Assembly: GCF_003287285.1 (NCBI RefSeq)
Contig: NZ_QMIG01000005.1
Coordinates: 1 to 64,000, forward strand
Length of the DNA stretch: 64,000 nt
From: Phytoactinopolyspora halophila
Lineage (GTDB): Bacteria; Actinomycetota; Actinomycetes; Jiangellales; Jiangellaceae
Direction: 5' to 3'
Shown here: positions 8,129 to 16,243 of the stretch, one piece after another
How positions within the stretch are numbered: the stretch's first letter is position 1
Layout of the letters: every line of letters starts with the position of its first letter
Translations under genes and position numbers: made by a program
The notes under the pieces: model-generated
The model's database searches: none
Told to the model about the DNA's origin: nothing
Seen by the model: the letters and a program-made list of their open reading frames with translations, nothing else

Positions 8129-9161
8129 CGAGGGGTGGTGTGCTCTGGCGGACGACGACCTCGCCGGGCACGTGGCGTAGCCGGGGCGGCTCGCCCACGG
8201 CGGCATCCAGGGCCAGTTCGAGCGCCATCCTCCCCGCCTTCTCCAGCGGGAGCCGCACCGTGGTCAGTGCAGGGCTGACGTCACGCAGCGTGGTGATGTC
8301 GTCGAACCCGGCCATGGCGATGTCGCGGGGAACGTCGACCCCCCGGTCACGGCAGGCGGTCATCGCTCCCACGGCCATGACGTCGTTGGCGGCGAACACG
8401 CACTCGACGTCCGGGTCGCGATCCAGGAGCTGGGACATCGCGGCGTGGCCGCCGTCGCGAGTGAAGTCGCCGTGAATGACGTTGTCGGTATCGACCTCGA
8501 TGTTCGCCGTGACGAGCCCGTCTTGGAATCCCTGCACCCGATCGCGCGCCGTACGTAGCCTGGCCGAGCCTGCGAGGATGCCGAAGCTGCGATACCCGAG
8601 GTCGACGAGCTCGGCGGCCAGGTTCCGGGCGCCGGCATGGTTCTCGAAGGCAACCGTGTCGACCGGGAGCAGCGGCTGACTGATCATCACGACACGTCCG
8701 CCACCGCGCTCGAATTCGGCAGCCTCCTCGGACAGTGCGTGCAGGGTGTCATCGTCGTCGATGCGGCTGCCCGCCAGGATGGCGGCCTGGCCGTGCTGGC
8801 CACGAAGCGCCGCGAGGTGTTCGATCTCGCGTTGGGGGTGGCGTTCGGTGTGGGCCAGCGTGACCAGCATGTCGTGATCGTCGGCGGCTTGCATGATGCC
8901 GGCGGCGATCGACGAGAAGTAGGGGTCGGCTATGTCGTGGACGAGCAGCCCCACGATGTTCGTCTTCCCGCGAGCGACGGCTTGCGCCTGGAGGTTGGCG
9001 GAGTAGTTGAGCCTGCGGGCGGCCGCGAGTACACGCTCCCGGAGATCCTCGCCGACCTGGCGTTCGCTGCCGTTGATCGCCCTGGAGGCGGTGGCCAATG
9101 AGACGCCAGCCTCGCGGGCGACGTCCAGGAGCGTGGTGGTGCCGCTCCGCGCGTCGGTCAT
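8121..9161 (-). CDS. LacI-family transcriptional repressor
   Basis: The 346-residue protein has an N-terminal LacI helix-turn-helix (T-L-L-D-V-A-R-E-A-G-V-S, then A-T-A-S-R-A-I-N-G) and a periplasmic-binding-protein-like sensor (N-I-V-G-L-L-V-H-D-I-A-D-P-Y-F, A-N-D-V-M-A-V-G, D-I-A-M-A-G-F-D-D). The ATG at 9161 is preferred because GGGAG lies five bases upstream; an ATG at 9173 is possible. It stands alone, so its target is uncertain. The GGAAAGCGCTTTCC operator at 5423 before the Gfo/Idh-DUF993 operon is the nearest plausible site. The stop codon is in palindromic element copy 2. Confidence 0.9.
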   Translation of the reverse strand: MTDARSGTTTLLDVAREAGVSLATASRAINGSERQVGEDLRERVLAAARRLNYSANLQAQAVARGKTNIVGLLVHDIADPYFSSIAAGIMQAADDHDMLVTLAHTERHPQREIEHLAALRGQHGQAAILAGSRIDDDDTLHALSEEAAEFERGGGRVVMISQPLLPVDTVAFENHAGARNLAAELVDLGYRSFGILAGSARLRTARDRVQGFQDGLVTANIEVDTDNVIHGDFTRDGGHAAMSQLLDRDPDVECVFAANDVMAVGAMTACRDRGVDVPRDIAMAGFDDITTLRDVSPALTTVRLPLEKAGRMALELALDAAVGEPPRLRHVPGEVVVRQSTPPLAR

Positions 9162-9346
9162 GGACACTCCCATTCTCAGTCGATCACGCCACGTGGGCTG
9201 GAAGGGGTTCCCATGCTATCGATGTGCTCGACCGGCACCGTCCCGCTCGCGGTCACACATTGGTGACCGCCGCCCGAGGAATCGAGATGACGTCCCGGAC
9301 GGCGGCCATTGCTTCATCGGATGGCCACTCGGACCATGGTGGATGT

Positions 9347-10330
9347 TTAGATCGACCAGGCGGTCAGCGAATGCCGGCGTTGCGGCTCACGCAGCGCTGC
9401 GAGGGCATGCTTCTCTAGCTGGCGCACCCGTTCGCGCGATACGCCTACCTCCTCGGCGACATCTTGGAGGGTGTGCTCGCGGCCGTCGGCGAGCCCGTAC
9501 CGCAACTCGATGATCCGTGCCTCGCGTGGCGGCAGCGAGTCCAGCACGGAGCGCAGCGAGTCCACGAGGGCGTGCCGTTCGGCGATGTCCTCTGCTTGCA
9601 GGACGTCGTCGTCCTCGACGATCTCTCCGACCGACGTATCCCCGTCCTCGCCGATCGGCGTGTCGAGACTGAGCGGGTCACGGGAGACCCGACGCAGTTC
9701 GATGACCCGTTCGACGGGCAACCCGGCCTCCTCGGCCACTTCCTCGACCGTGGCGTCGCGTCCGAGGAGTCGTTGCAGGTCACGGCCGATACGATGCAGC
9801 TTGGCGACCGTCTCGGCGACATGCACGGGCAACCGCACGGTGCGGGTCTGCTCCGCGAGTCCACGCTGGATGGATTGTCGAATCCACCATGTGGCATATG
9901 TGGAGAACTTGAATCCCTTGGTGTAATCGAACTTCTCGACCGCACGCATTAGGCCGAGGTTGCCTTCCTGAATCACATCGAGGAAAGGCAAGCCTCGATT
10001 GGATAGCTTTCGTGCTACCGAGACGACGAGGCGGAGGTTGGCCCGGATCATATGATCTTTGGCCAGTTGTCCGTCTTGCGCAATGGCTTGGAGTTCACGC
10101 CGGTCGTGTGGAGTGAGCTGGCGGTCGCTTTCACCAGCATCCACGGCGCGCAGGAGTTCTCCTGCATACACACCGGCCTCGATCCGCTTGGCCAGCTCGA
10201 CCTCTTCATTGGCGCTGAGTAGCGGTGTCTTACCGATCTGCGCGAGGTATCGACCGACCAGGTCAGGTTCCGCATCGGAGCCGCTCGGCTGACCACGACG
10301 TTGGACGTCGGTGTCGATGCTGACCGTCAT
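9347..10330 (-). CDS. Group 2 sigma-70 factor (SigB/HrdB-like)
   Basis: The 327-residue protein contains region 1.2 (D-L-V-G-R-Y-L-A-Q-I-G), region 2 (R-L-V-V-S-V-A-R-K; D-V-I-Q-E-G-N-L-G-L; region 2.4 Y-A-T-W-W-I-R-Q-S-I), region 3 and region 4.2 (L-Q-D-V-A-E-E-V-G-V-S-R-E-R-V-R-Q). It lacks the long N-terminal extension of the primary sigma factor. Its length matches mycobacterial SigB and Streptomyces HrdA/C/D, so it is a non-essential, stress- or stationary-phase-type sigma factor. The ATG at 10330 follows GGGAGGAG. No anti-sigma gene is adjacent. Confidence 0.92.
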   Translation of the reverse strand: MTVSIDTDVQRRGQPSGSDAEPDLVGRYLAQIGKTPLLSANEEVELAKRIEAGVYAGELLRAVDAGESDRQLTPHDRRELQAIAQDGQLAKDHMIRANLRLVVSVARKLSNRGLPFLDVIQEGNLGLMRAVEKFDYTKGFKFSTYATWWIRQSIQRGLAEQTRTVRLPVHVAETVAKLHRIGRDLQRLLGRDATVEEVAEEAGLPVERVIELRRVSRDPLSLDTPIGEDGDTSVGEIVEDDDVLQAEDIAERHALVDSLRSVLDSLPPREARIIELRYGLADGREHTLQDVAEEVGVSRERVRQLEKHALAALREPQRRHSLTAWSI

Positions 10331-10446
10331 GGCTCCTCCCTTCCTGTCGTCATATCCGGACGATACCCAGATCGCCCGACGAACACACGTTTCATAACGT
10401 TCGAGACGCCCCGCAAAATTCCGAGATACCTGAGAACTTGCTGAGA

Positions 10447-10468
10447 CTTTTCCGGCTGTGCGGAAAAG
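10447..10468. promoter_or_regulatory. Inverted repeat between two divergent sigma-factor genes
   Basis: CTTTTCCG and CGGAAAAG are separated by six bases, about 117 bases upstream of the group 2 sigma gene. The intergenic region 10331-10752 (422 bases) carries no other recognisable gene. It must hold the divergent promoters, but no convincing -35/-10 pair was picked out. The repeat could be an operator or a small hairpin. Confidence 0.4.
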
Positions 10469-10752
10469 CCGCCTCGTGACCCCACCTGGCGAACCACACA
10501 ATCCCCCCGGCCCCGCCTGCGCAATCCGTAGGCCCAACTACGGTACCTTCCGGGCGCGCGATTGTCGCGCATTCTCGGCGCGCTGCATTCAGCTCTTGTC
10601 CATTTCATCTCGGATCTCTTCGTACCCGAGTTGCGTTACCGGAATGTCCGGCGACGAACCGGCATCGCGGCGAGAATGCCGCTGTGCGGTATGTCAGGCG
10701 ATGGCGGGCACGTGCGAGAACCGATCGCGACGATGCTGCGTCTCTACGGGGC

Positions 10753-11289
10753 GTGGAAGGTACGCGTACCGACGACGAGCTCTTGCGCGCCGCCGGCTCC
10801 GGTGACCGCGTGGCGTTTGAGGAGTACTACTCCCGCAACGCCGCGTGGCTGCTGATCCGGCTGCGTCGCCGATGCGGCGACGCGGAGCTCGCTGCTGACG
10901 TGATGCAGGATACGTTCCTGGCGGTGTGGCGGGCCGCGGCGACGTATTCCGGAAGCGGCCAGTCAGGAGGATGGCTGTGGTCGATAGCCACGCGCCGCCT
11001 GATCGACGCGTATCGCCGGCGCGCTGCGCGTCCCGAGTCGGCGGGTGAAGCGTCTGAAGGGCTCGTCTACACATCCTCCGCCGAGGACGAGGCGCTCGCG
11101 TCGTCGTTCGGCGCCGAGCTGGCGGTGGCACTTGACCGGCTCTCGCCGGAACTGCGTGCTGTGCTCCAGGCCACGGTCCTCGACGGGCTCTCGACGAGGG
11201 AGGCCGCGACGTTGCTCGACATTCCGGAGGGAACCGTCAAGACCCGTGTCCGGCGCGCGCGGTTGCTGCTGAAGGAGGCATTGGCATGA
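10753..11289 (+). CDS. ECF-type RNA polymerase sigma factor
   Basis: From the GTG at 10753 the protein has 178 residues: a sigma region 2 (D-V-M-Q-D-T-F-L-A-V-W-R), a short linker and sigma region 4 (L-S-T-R-E-A-A-T-L-L-D-I-P-E-G-T-V-K-T-R). Because the open frame extends to 10684, the true start is uncertain; the GTG is chosen because family homology begins just after it. It overlaps the anti-sigma gene by ATGA. It probably directs this operon, which ends in an ABC exporter, and may respond to a cell-envelope or antimicrobial signal. Confidence 0.88.
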   Translation: MEGTRTDDELLRAAGSGDRVAFEEYYSRNAAWLLIRLRRRCGDAELAADVMQDTFLAVWRAAATYSGSGQSGGWLWSIATRRLIDAYRRRAARPESAGEASEGLVYTSSAEDEALASSFGAELAVALDRLSPELRAVLQATVLDGLSTREAATLLDIPEGTVKTRVRRARLLLKEALA

Positions 11290-12131
11290 GTTGGCACGTG
11301 ACAGGGGAGGCGCTGAGCGCCTATGCGTCCGGTCGCATCGCCGACTCGGACGCGTGGTCCGTCGAGATGCACCTGACGGCGTGTGAGCGATGCCGTGCCG
11401 CTCTCGCCGCCGAGGCAGCAACCGATGTCGATCTCTCGACGGCCATACGGGAGAGCTGGCCGGGCATTGCGGCCAACCTGTCGTCGCAGGGCCGCGTCCG
11501 CCGCGGGTCTCGATCGCGGGAGCTGATCGTCTTGATCGCCGCCGGTCCTGCGGCCCGGTGGGCGTGGTTCACCGCGGCCGTCGTCGTTCTCGCCCTGGCA
11601 GCGGGGCTCGGCGCCGTGACGCCGTTCGGGAGGGGGCAGGAGATCCCGCTCCTCGGCGTCGTGGCGCCGCTCCTCCCGATACTGGGGGTGGCAGCCTCGT
11701 ACGGAAGCGGTCTCGACGATGCGCACGAGGTCATCGCGTCGACACCCGGGGGAGGGATACGGCTCCTGCTGCTTCGCTCCGCGTCGGTCCTGGCCGTCAC
11801 GCTTCCGGTCGGGTTGATAGCGGGGGCGGTAACCGGGTACGGCTCTCCGATTCCCTGGCTGGCGGCGTCGCTGGCGTTGATCTTGACGACGTTGGCTCTC
11901 GCTTCCGTGACGGGCGTCGGGCGCGCCGCCGCCATCGTGGGTGCCGCCTGGGTCACCGGCCTCGCCATGAGCGCCGCGGGAGACGTTACGCAGGCGGCGC
12001 CCGCGTTGCTGGACCCCGACGCGGTCCCCGTCTGGCTGCTCGTGAGCGTGGCGGCCGTCGCGGTCGTCGCATTGCGCCGCCAGGCCTTCAACTACACATC
12101 CCTACCCGCTCACCCCCGTCTGGAGAACTGA
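11286..12131 (+). CDS. Zinc-finger anti-sigma factor with polytopic membrane domain
   Basis: The 281-residue protein begins with an anti-sigma zinc-binding motif H-x3-C-x2-C (His29, Cys33, Cys36), which would hold the ECF factor. About six transmembrane helices follow from residue ~93. It is coupled to the ECF gene by ATGA and followed by an ABC exporter. Most ZAS anti-sigma factors have a single membrane helix, so the six-helix domain is unusual and resembles an ABC-2-like membrane part, perhaps sensing directly in the membrane. Confidence 0.82.
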   Translation: MSWHVTGEALSAYASGRIADSDAWSVEMHLTACERCRAALAAEAATDVDLSTAIRESWPGIAANLSSQGRVRRGSRSRELIVLIAAGPAARWAWFTAAVVVLALAAGLGAVTPFGRGQEIPLLGVVAPLLPILGVAASYGSGLDDAHEVIASTPGGGIRLLLLRSASVLAVTLPVGLIAGAVTGYGSPIPWLAASLALILTTLALASVTGVGRAAAIVGAAWVTGLAMSAAGDVTQAAPALLDPDAVPVWLLVSVAAVAVVALRRQAFNYTSLPAHPRLEN

Positions 12132-12139
12132 GAACTGAC

Positions 12140-12910
12140 ATGAACGCGTCCACCATGATCGGAACGCACGTCGACGTGCGCGATCTCGTCGTCGAGTTCG
12201 GCAAGCGCACCGCCCTGGACGGCGTGGACCTCCAGCTGGACACCGGCGTGCACGGCCTGCTCGGGCCCAACGGGGCGGGCAAGACGACCCTGATGCGCGT
12301 CCTCGCCACCGTGGCCCGGTCCACGTCCGGCTCGGTGTCGTTGCTGGACCACGATCTGAGCAAGCAGCGGGACCTGCGGATGGTGCGGCGCCGGCTCGGC
12401 TACCTGCCCCAGCAGTTCGGCTACTACCCGCGTTTCACGGTGCGCGAGTTCGTCGAGTACTTCGCGTGGTTGAAGGAGATGACACCGTCGGCGGTACCGC
12501 TGGCCGTGGACCATGCGATCGAACGGGTCGGCCTTGCCGATCGTGCCGACGACCGGCTCAAGAAGCTCTCCGGTGGGATGTTGCGGCGGGCCGGCATCGC
12601 GCAGGCGATCGTCAACGACCCCGATGTCTTGCTGCTGGACGAGCCCACGGCCGGGCTCGATCCCGAACAGCGCGTCGAGTTCCGGGAGTTGCTGCGCACC
12701 ATCGGTGTCGACTCGTGCGTGCTGGTGGCCACCCACCTCGTCGAAGACGTGGCCGTGGCGTGCACACATGTGACGGTGGTGAGCGACGGGCGCGCCGTCT
12801 TCCGTGGCACGCCCGACGATCTGGTGGCCGCGGGCGAGGACACCTCCGACGGTGATTCCCCGATCGAGCGGGGATACACGGCGGCCATCCGTGCGGCTCG
12901 GAAGCGCTGA
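12140..12910 (+). CDS. ABC transporter ATP-binding protein (exporter type)
   Basis: The 256-residue ATPase has Walker A G-P-N-G-A-G-K-T-T, a Q-loop in Y-L-P-Q-Q-F, signature L-S-G-G-M and Walker B L-L-L-D-E-P-T-A-G-L-D-P. The signature and Q-loop are of the ABC-2/drug- or antibiotic-export class. The ATG at 12140 lies nine bases after the anti-sigma stop. It pairs with the two membrane proteins downstream. Confidence 0.92.
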   Translation: MNASTMIGTHVDVRDLVVEFGKRTALDGVDLQLDTGVHGLLGPNGAGKTTLMRVLATVARSTSGSVSLLDHDLSKQRDLRMVRRRLGYLPQQFGYYPRFTVREFVEYFAWLKEMTPSAVPLAVDHAIERVGLADRADDRLKKLSGGMLRRAGIAQAIVNDPDVLLLDEPTAGLDPEQRVEFRELLRTIGVDSCVLVATHLVEDVAVACTHVTVVSDGRAVFRGTPDDLVAAGEDTSDGDSPIERGYTAAIRAARKR

Positions 12911-12925
12911 GGGGTGACGTTTTCG

Positions 12926-14338
12926 ATGAGCCGGTTGGTCGCGCGTGTGCTGAAGATGGAGCTGTGGCGTGGAACGGCACCGGTCGCGGCGCTGTCCATC
13001 GCCGTCGCCGGTATCGCGACGCTGTTCAACATGAGCGAGTACTGGGCCGGACGCTGGGCGCCGCTGGCCGAGAACTTGCGCATGATCCTGATCGTGCTGG
13101 TACCACTCGCGGCTGCGGCAGGTGCCTGGCAAGGCGGTCGCGAGCGACGGCGCCGGATCGGTGAGCTGCTCGGCTCGACCGCGCGGTCGCCATGGCAGCC
13201 GCTCCTGGTCTCGTGGACCTCTGTGGTCCTCGGGACGTTCGTCGGACTAGCGGTCACGTGGACGGCCGGCGCCGCCCTCGTGGCCCCGGTGGCGACCTAC
13301 GAGGGCCGGCATTGGTGGTGGAGCGTCGTCGTGGCCTTTGCCGGGCTGGCGGCGGCCAGCGCCGTCGGCCTGGCGGTGGGCCGGCTCATACCCAACCGGC
13401 TTGTCGCTCCGATCCTGGGCATCGTCTTCTACGTTGTCGGGGGCGTGGCGACGTATCAGTCGGGTGGGACTCAGTGGCTGATGCCCACAGTGTCCAATTC
13501 CCGGGATGGCGCGTCCTACCTGGAACCGCAATTCCAGCTGATCCAGATCACCTGGCTGCTGGCGCTCGCGGCCGCCGCGCTCGTCGTGGTGGGAGCGCGC
13601 CGCCGGTGGCTGAGCACCGTCCCCCTGGCCGTGGCAGTGGTGGCGGCCATACCCATCGCGACCGGTCCCGGAGACGGACGCTGGCAGCCCGATCCGCAGG
13701 CCCGCGAGCTGGTCTGTGCCGACGGGGAGCCGCAGGTGTGCCTGGCCCGGGTGAACGCGTTCGTACTCGACGACGTCGCACCCAAGGTGCGAGAGATGCT
13801 CGAACGCTGGGAGGGCGTATCGGGCGGTTTCGAGCGCGCCATCGACCGGACGTCTTTGTCCAGGGACGAGAGGCGACGAGCCATGCCTGGTAACGGGCCG
13901 CAGGGCGACGAGATGCCCGATGGCGAGCAGGACCATGCCTCGGTCACCGAGCCGGGTGTCGATCTCGAACGCACCGTGGTGCTCGACCTGGACAACCTGA
14001 TCTCGTGGAACGCGACGCTTGCCCGGCGTTCCGAACACGGCAAGACGCTCGAACTCGTCGTAGCCGAGGCAGCGCGCGAGGCCTACGGCTGCGAGGTCGG
14101 CGCCGGGGTACCCGAGGCGGCCTGGACGGCCATGTCGGTCGCGCGCCTGTGGGCGGCCGGAATGTCAGACGAGCAGCCCGGCGATGGAACGTGGGTATCC
14201 CAGGAGGAGACGCAGGCGTTCGAACACCTCCGGTCGTTGCCGGAAGCCGAGCAGAAGGCATGGATGGGTGACTATCTCGCCGCGGCTCGCGACTGCGATC
14301 ACGCGGCCTTGACGGAACTCGCCGGGGAACTGCGTTGA
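12926..14338 (+). CDS. ABC-2-like membrane protein with large soluble C-terminal part
   Basis: The 470-residue protein has about six transmembrane helices in the first ~250 residues, then a hydrophilic ~210-residue C-terminal region with Cys residues (V-C-A-D-G-E-P-Q-V-C). It is the likely permease of the adjacent ATPase. The ATG at 12926 is chosen; a GTG at 12914 would add four residues. The stop overlaps the next gene's TTG start. The soluble tail has no recognised domain. Confidence 0.75.
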   Translation: MSRLVARVLKMELWRGTAPVAALSIAVAGIATLFNMSEYWAGRWAPLAENLRMILIVLVPLAAAAGAWQGGRERRRRIGELLGSTARSPWQPLLVSWTSVVLGTFVGLAVTWTAGAALVAPVATYEGRHWWWSVVVAFAGLAAASAVGLAVGRLIPNRLVAPILGIVFYVVGGVATYQSGGTQWLMPTVSNSRDGASYLEPQFQLIQITWLLALAAAALVVVGARRRWLSTVPLAVAVVAAIPIATGPGDGRWQPDPQARELVCADGEPQVCLARVNAFVLDDVAPKVREMLERWEGVSGGFERAIDRTSLSRDERRRAMPGNGPQGDEMPDGEQDHASVTEPGVDLERTVVLDLDNLISWNATLARRSEHGKTLELVVAEAAREAYGCEVGAGVPEAAWTAMSVARLWAAGMSDEQPGDGTWVSQEETQAFEHLRSLPEAEQKAWMGDYLAAARDCDHAALTELAGELR

Positions 14339-15009
14339 TTCCGCAGTCGCGTCCGTCGACGGAGTGGCGCGGGAACCACGCGCGGCGAACCGGCAGGCGT
14401 CGCAGGTTCCTCTGGCTGCACGTCCGCGCCCGCGGTGTCGTGCTGGCGGCGGCAGGCGTGGCGGCCGTGGCGCTGGTGGCGTGGTGGGCCGCGGGGTGGC
14501 TGGTGAATCTCGAATGGACCGGCGGCGCCGATGCGCGGGTTCCGGTGGTGGTCGGGGCTCCGCTGCTCGGTTCCGTCCTCGTCTCTGCCGGTCTGGAGGG
14601 AAAGGACGAGGAATTCGAACGGTCACTGGCGGTGCGATGGCCGGTGTTCCGGTCGATACACGTCGCCGGTGCCGCGCTGGCCATCGGCGCGCCGCTGGCC
14701 GTGACGGGCCTGTGGGAGCCGCGCGTGTACGGCGCGTTCGAGCTGGTCCGAAACACCCTGGGGTTTCTTGGCCTGGTCACGCTGGCGGCCGTCGTTGTGG
14801 GTGCGCGGCTAGCCTGGTTCCTGCCATTCGGCTTCGCCGGAGTGATCTACATCGCCACGCCGCAGCCGCTCACCGAGGCGACAGCGTGGTGGACGTGGCC
14901 GGTGCAGCAGTGGAGCTCCGGCGTGGCCGCGTGGACGGCGGCGGCTCTGTTCGTCGTCGGGACTCTGGCGTACGTCGTTCTGGGTTCCCGCCGCGCTCAT
15001 TCCCGCTGA
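14335..15009 (+). CDS. Polytopic membrane protein of the ECF-ABC operon
   Basis: The 224-residue protein has a very basic N terminus and about five or six hydrophobic helices. It begins at a TTG that overlaps the preceding stop (TTGA) and ends inside a palindromic element, which supplies its TGA. It has no recognised family; position suggests a second subunit of the ABC exporter. Confidence 0.68.
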   Translation: MIPQSRPSTEWRGNHARRTGRRRRFLWLHVRARGVVLAAAGVAAVALVAWWAAGWLVNLEWTGGADARVPVVVGAPLLGSVLVSAGLEGKDEEFERSLAVRWPVFRSIHVAGAALAIGAPLAVTGLWEPRVYGAFELVRNTLGFLGLVTLAAVVVGARLAWFLPFGFAGVIYIATPQPLTEATAWWTWPVQQWSSGVAAWTAAALFVVGTLAYVVLGSRRAHSR

Positions 15010-15060
15010 TCATGAACACTAAGCGACCTATGTAGTCGCTTAGTGTTCATGATCAGCGGG
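15002..15060. repeat. 59-bp palindromic element, copy 3
   Basis: Perfect 26-base arms, beginning CCCGCTGATCATGAACACTA, enclose a 7-base loop. It lies at the end of the ECF-ABC operon, whose last gene stops within the left arm, and upstream of the ribose operon. Confidence 0.95.
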
Positions 15061-15083
15061 AGCCAGCGGGAGCCAGCGGGAGC
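15054..15083. repeat. Three tandem copies of a 10-bp unit
   Basis: CAGCGGGAGC is repeated three times. The first copy starts within the last seven bases of palindromic element copy 3, so the element's end appears to have been expanded by slippage. Confidence 0.85.
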
Positions 15084-15121
15084 GGGGTTGCGAAATCGGC
15101 TTCCGGTCGGCACTATTGGTC

Positions 15122-15151
15122 GTCAACACGAGTTGCGCAATTCGTGTTGAC
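15122..15151. promoter_or_regulatory. 30-bp palindromic operator before the ribose operon
   Basis: The outer arms GTCAACACGA and TCGTGTTGAC are perfectly complementary and the inner TTGCGCAA is itself palindromic; only one pair (15132/15141) mismatches. It lies 40 bases upstream of the LacI-type regulator start, as expected for an autoregulated rbs operator. Confidence 0.85.
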
Positions 15152-15190
15152 ACGAAGCTGGACGAGCTGAGCCGGAGGAGGCGGTAGACC

Positions 15191-16243
15191 GTGACCGTTC
15201 GCCGTGCCGACGTCGCCCGACTGGCGGGGACGTCTCCGGCGGTCGTCAGCTACGTCCTCAACGGAGGGCCGCGCAGCGTCGCCCCCGAGACGCGCGCCCG
15301 CGTCCTGGCCGCCGTCGAGCAGCTTGACTACCGGCCGAACGGTGTCGCGCGCTCGCTGCGCACGAACAAGACGATGACGCTGGGGCTCGTCGTGCCGGAC
15401 ACGTCGAACCCGTACTTCGCCGAGCTGGCGCGAGCGATCGAGGAAGCGGCGTTCTCTCATGGCTACACCCTGTTGATCGGCAATGGCGCGGAAGACGACG
15501 CGCGCCAGACGGCCTACGTCCGGACCTTCCTGCAACGCCAGGTTGACGGCCTCTTTCTCGTGCCGGCGCACGGCGTGGCCAGCTACATTGCCGACCTGGA
15601 ACGCGCCCGCACGCCCTGGATCACGCTCGACCGGCGGCTGCCGGGTGTGACCGCCCCGCCGGCGGTCCTCGTGGACAACCGCGGTGGCGCCCGGGAAGCA
15701 ACGGCCCACCTGCTTGAACATGGCCGCAACACGGTCGCGTGCATCGCGGGTCCGGAGGACGTGATGCCGGCCACCGATCGGGTCGCGGGCTGGCGTGACG
15801 CCTTGGCCTACGCCGGGTTGCCGGCCGACGACGCATACCTGTGGCATGTGCCCTTCGGGCGGCACCCGGGCTACATCGCCGCGCGCGAGATGCTGGGCGA
15901 TCGGTCGATCGACGCCGTCTTCACCGCCAGCGACGAGCAGGCGCTCGGGGTGCTGCGCGCGGTCACTGAGGAGGGGTTGAGCTGCCCCGACGATGTCGCG
16001 ATCACCTCGTTCGACGGGATTGCCGCCGCGGCCTACGCCACGCCGGCACTGACCACGATGGCCCAGCCGTTCGGTGAGCTGGGCCGGGCAGCCGTCGACC
16101 TGCTGCTGGCACGCATGGCCGATCCCGGGGACATGGCGGCGCCGTCGGTGCTTCCCGTGCAGCTGACGCCGCGCGGCTCGTGCGGTTGTGCCGATCCGCC
16201 CGGGGGCGATCTGTTCGACGGTCCGATGAGCGGAGGGCGGTGA
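15191..16243 (+). CDS. LacI-family regulator of the ribose operon (RbsR-like)
   Basis: The 350-residue protein has an N-terminal HTH (A-D-V-A-R-L-A-G-T-S-P-A-V-V-S-Y-V-L-N-G) and a sugar-binding sensor (T-L-G-L-V-V-P-D-T-S-N-P-Y-F; F-T-A-S-D-E-Q-A-L-G). The GTG at 15191 has GGAGGAGGCGG upstream. It is the first gene of the rbs operon and overlaps rbsA by ATGA, so it is co-transcribed with the genes it presumably represses through the palindrome at 15122. The tail C-G-C-A-D-P-P is unusual but not diagnostic. Confidence 0.9.
   Translation: MTVRRADVARLAGTSPAVVSYVLNGGPRSVAPETRARVLAAVEQLDYRPNGVARSLRTNKTMTLGLVVPDTSNPYFAELARAIEEAAFSHGYTLLIGNGAEDDARQTAYVRTFLQRQVDGLFLVPAHGVASYIADLERARTPWITLDRRLPGVTAPPAVLVDNRGGAREATAHLLEHGRNTVACIAGPEDVMPATDRVAGWRDALAYAGLPADDAYLWHVPFGRHPGYIAAREMLGDRSIDAVFTASDEQALGVLRAVTEEGLSCPDDVAITSFDGIAAAAYATPALTTMAQPFGELGRAAVDLLLARMADPGDMAAPSVLPVQLTPRGSCGCADPPGGDLFDGPMSGGR

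Noticed and set aside
3039-15060. Palindromic elements as simple intrinsic terminators
   Set aside because: Two copies lie within operons between co-directional genes and one lies inside a coding sequence, so termination cannot be their general role, although copies 2 and 3 may terminate.
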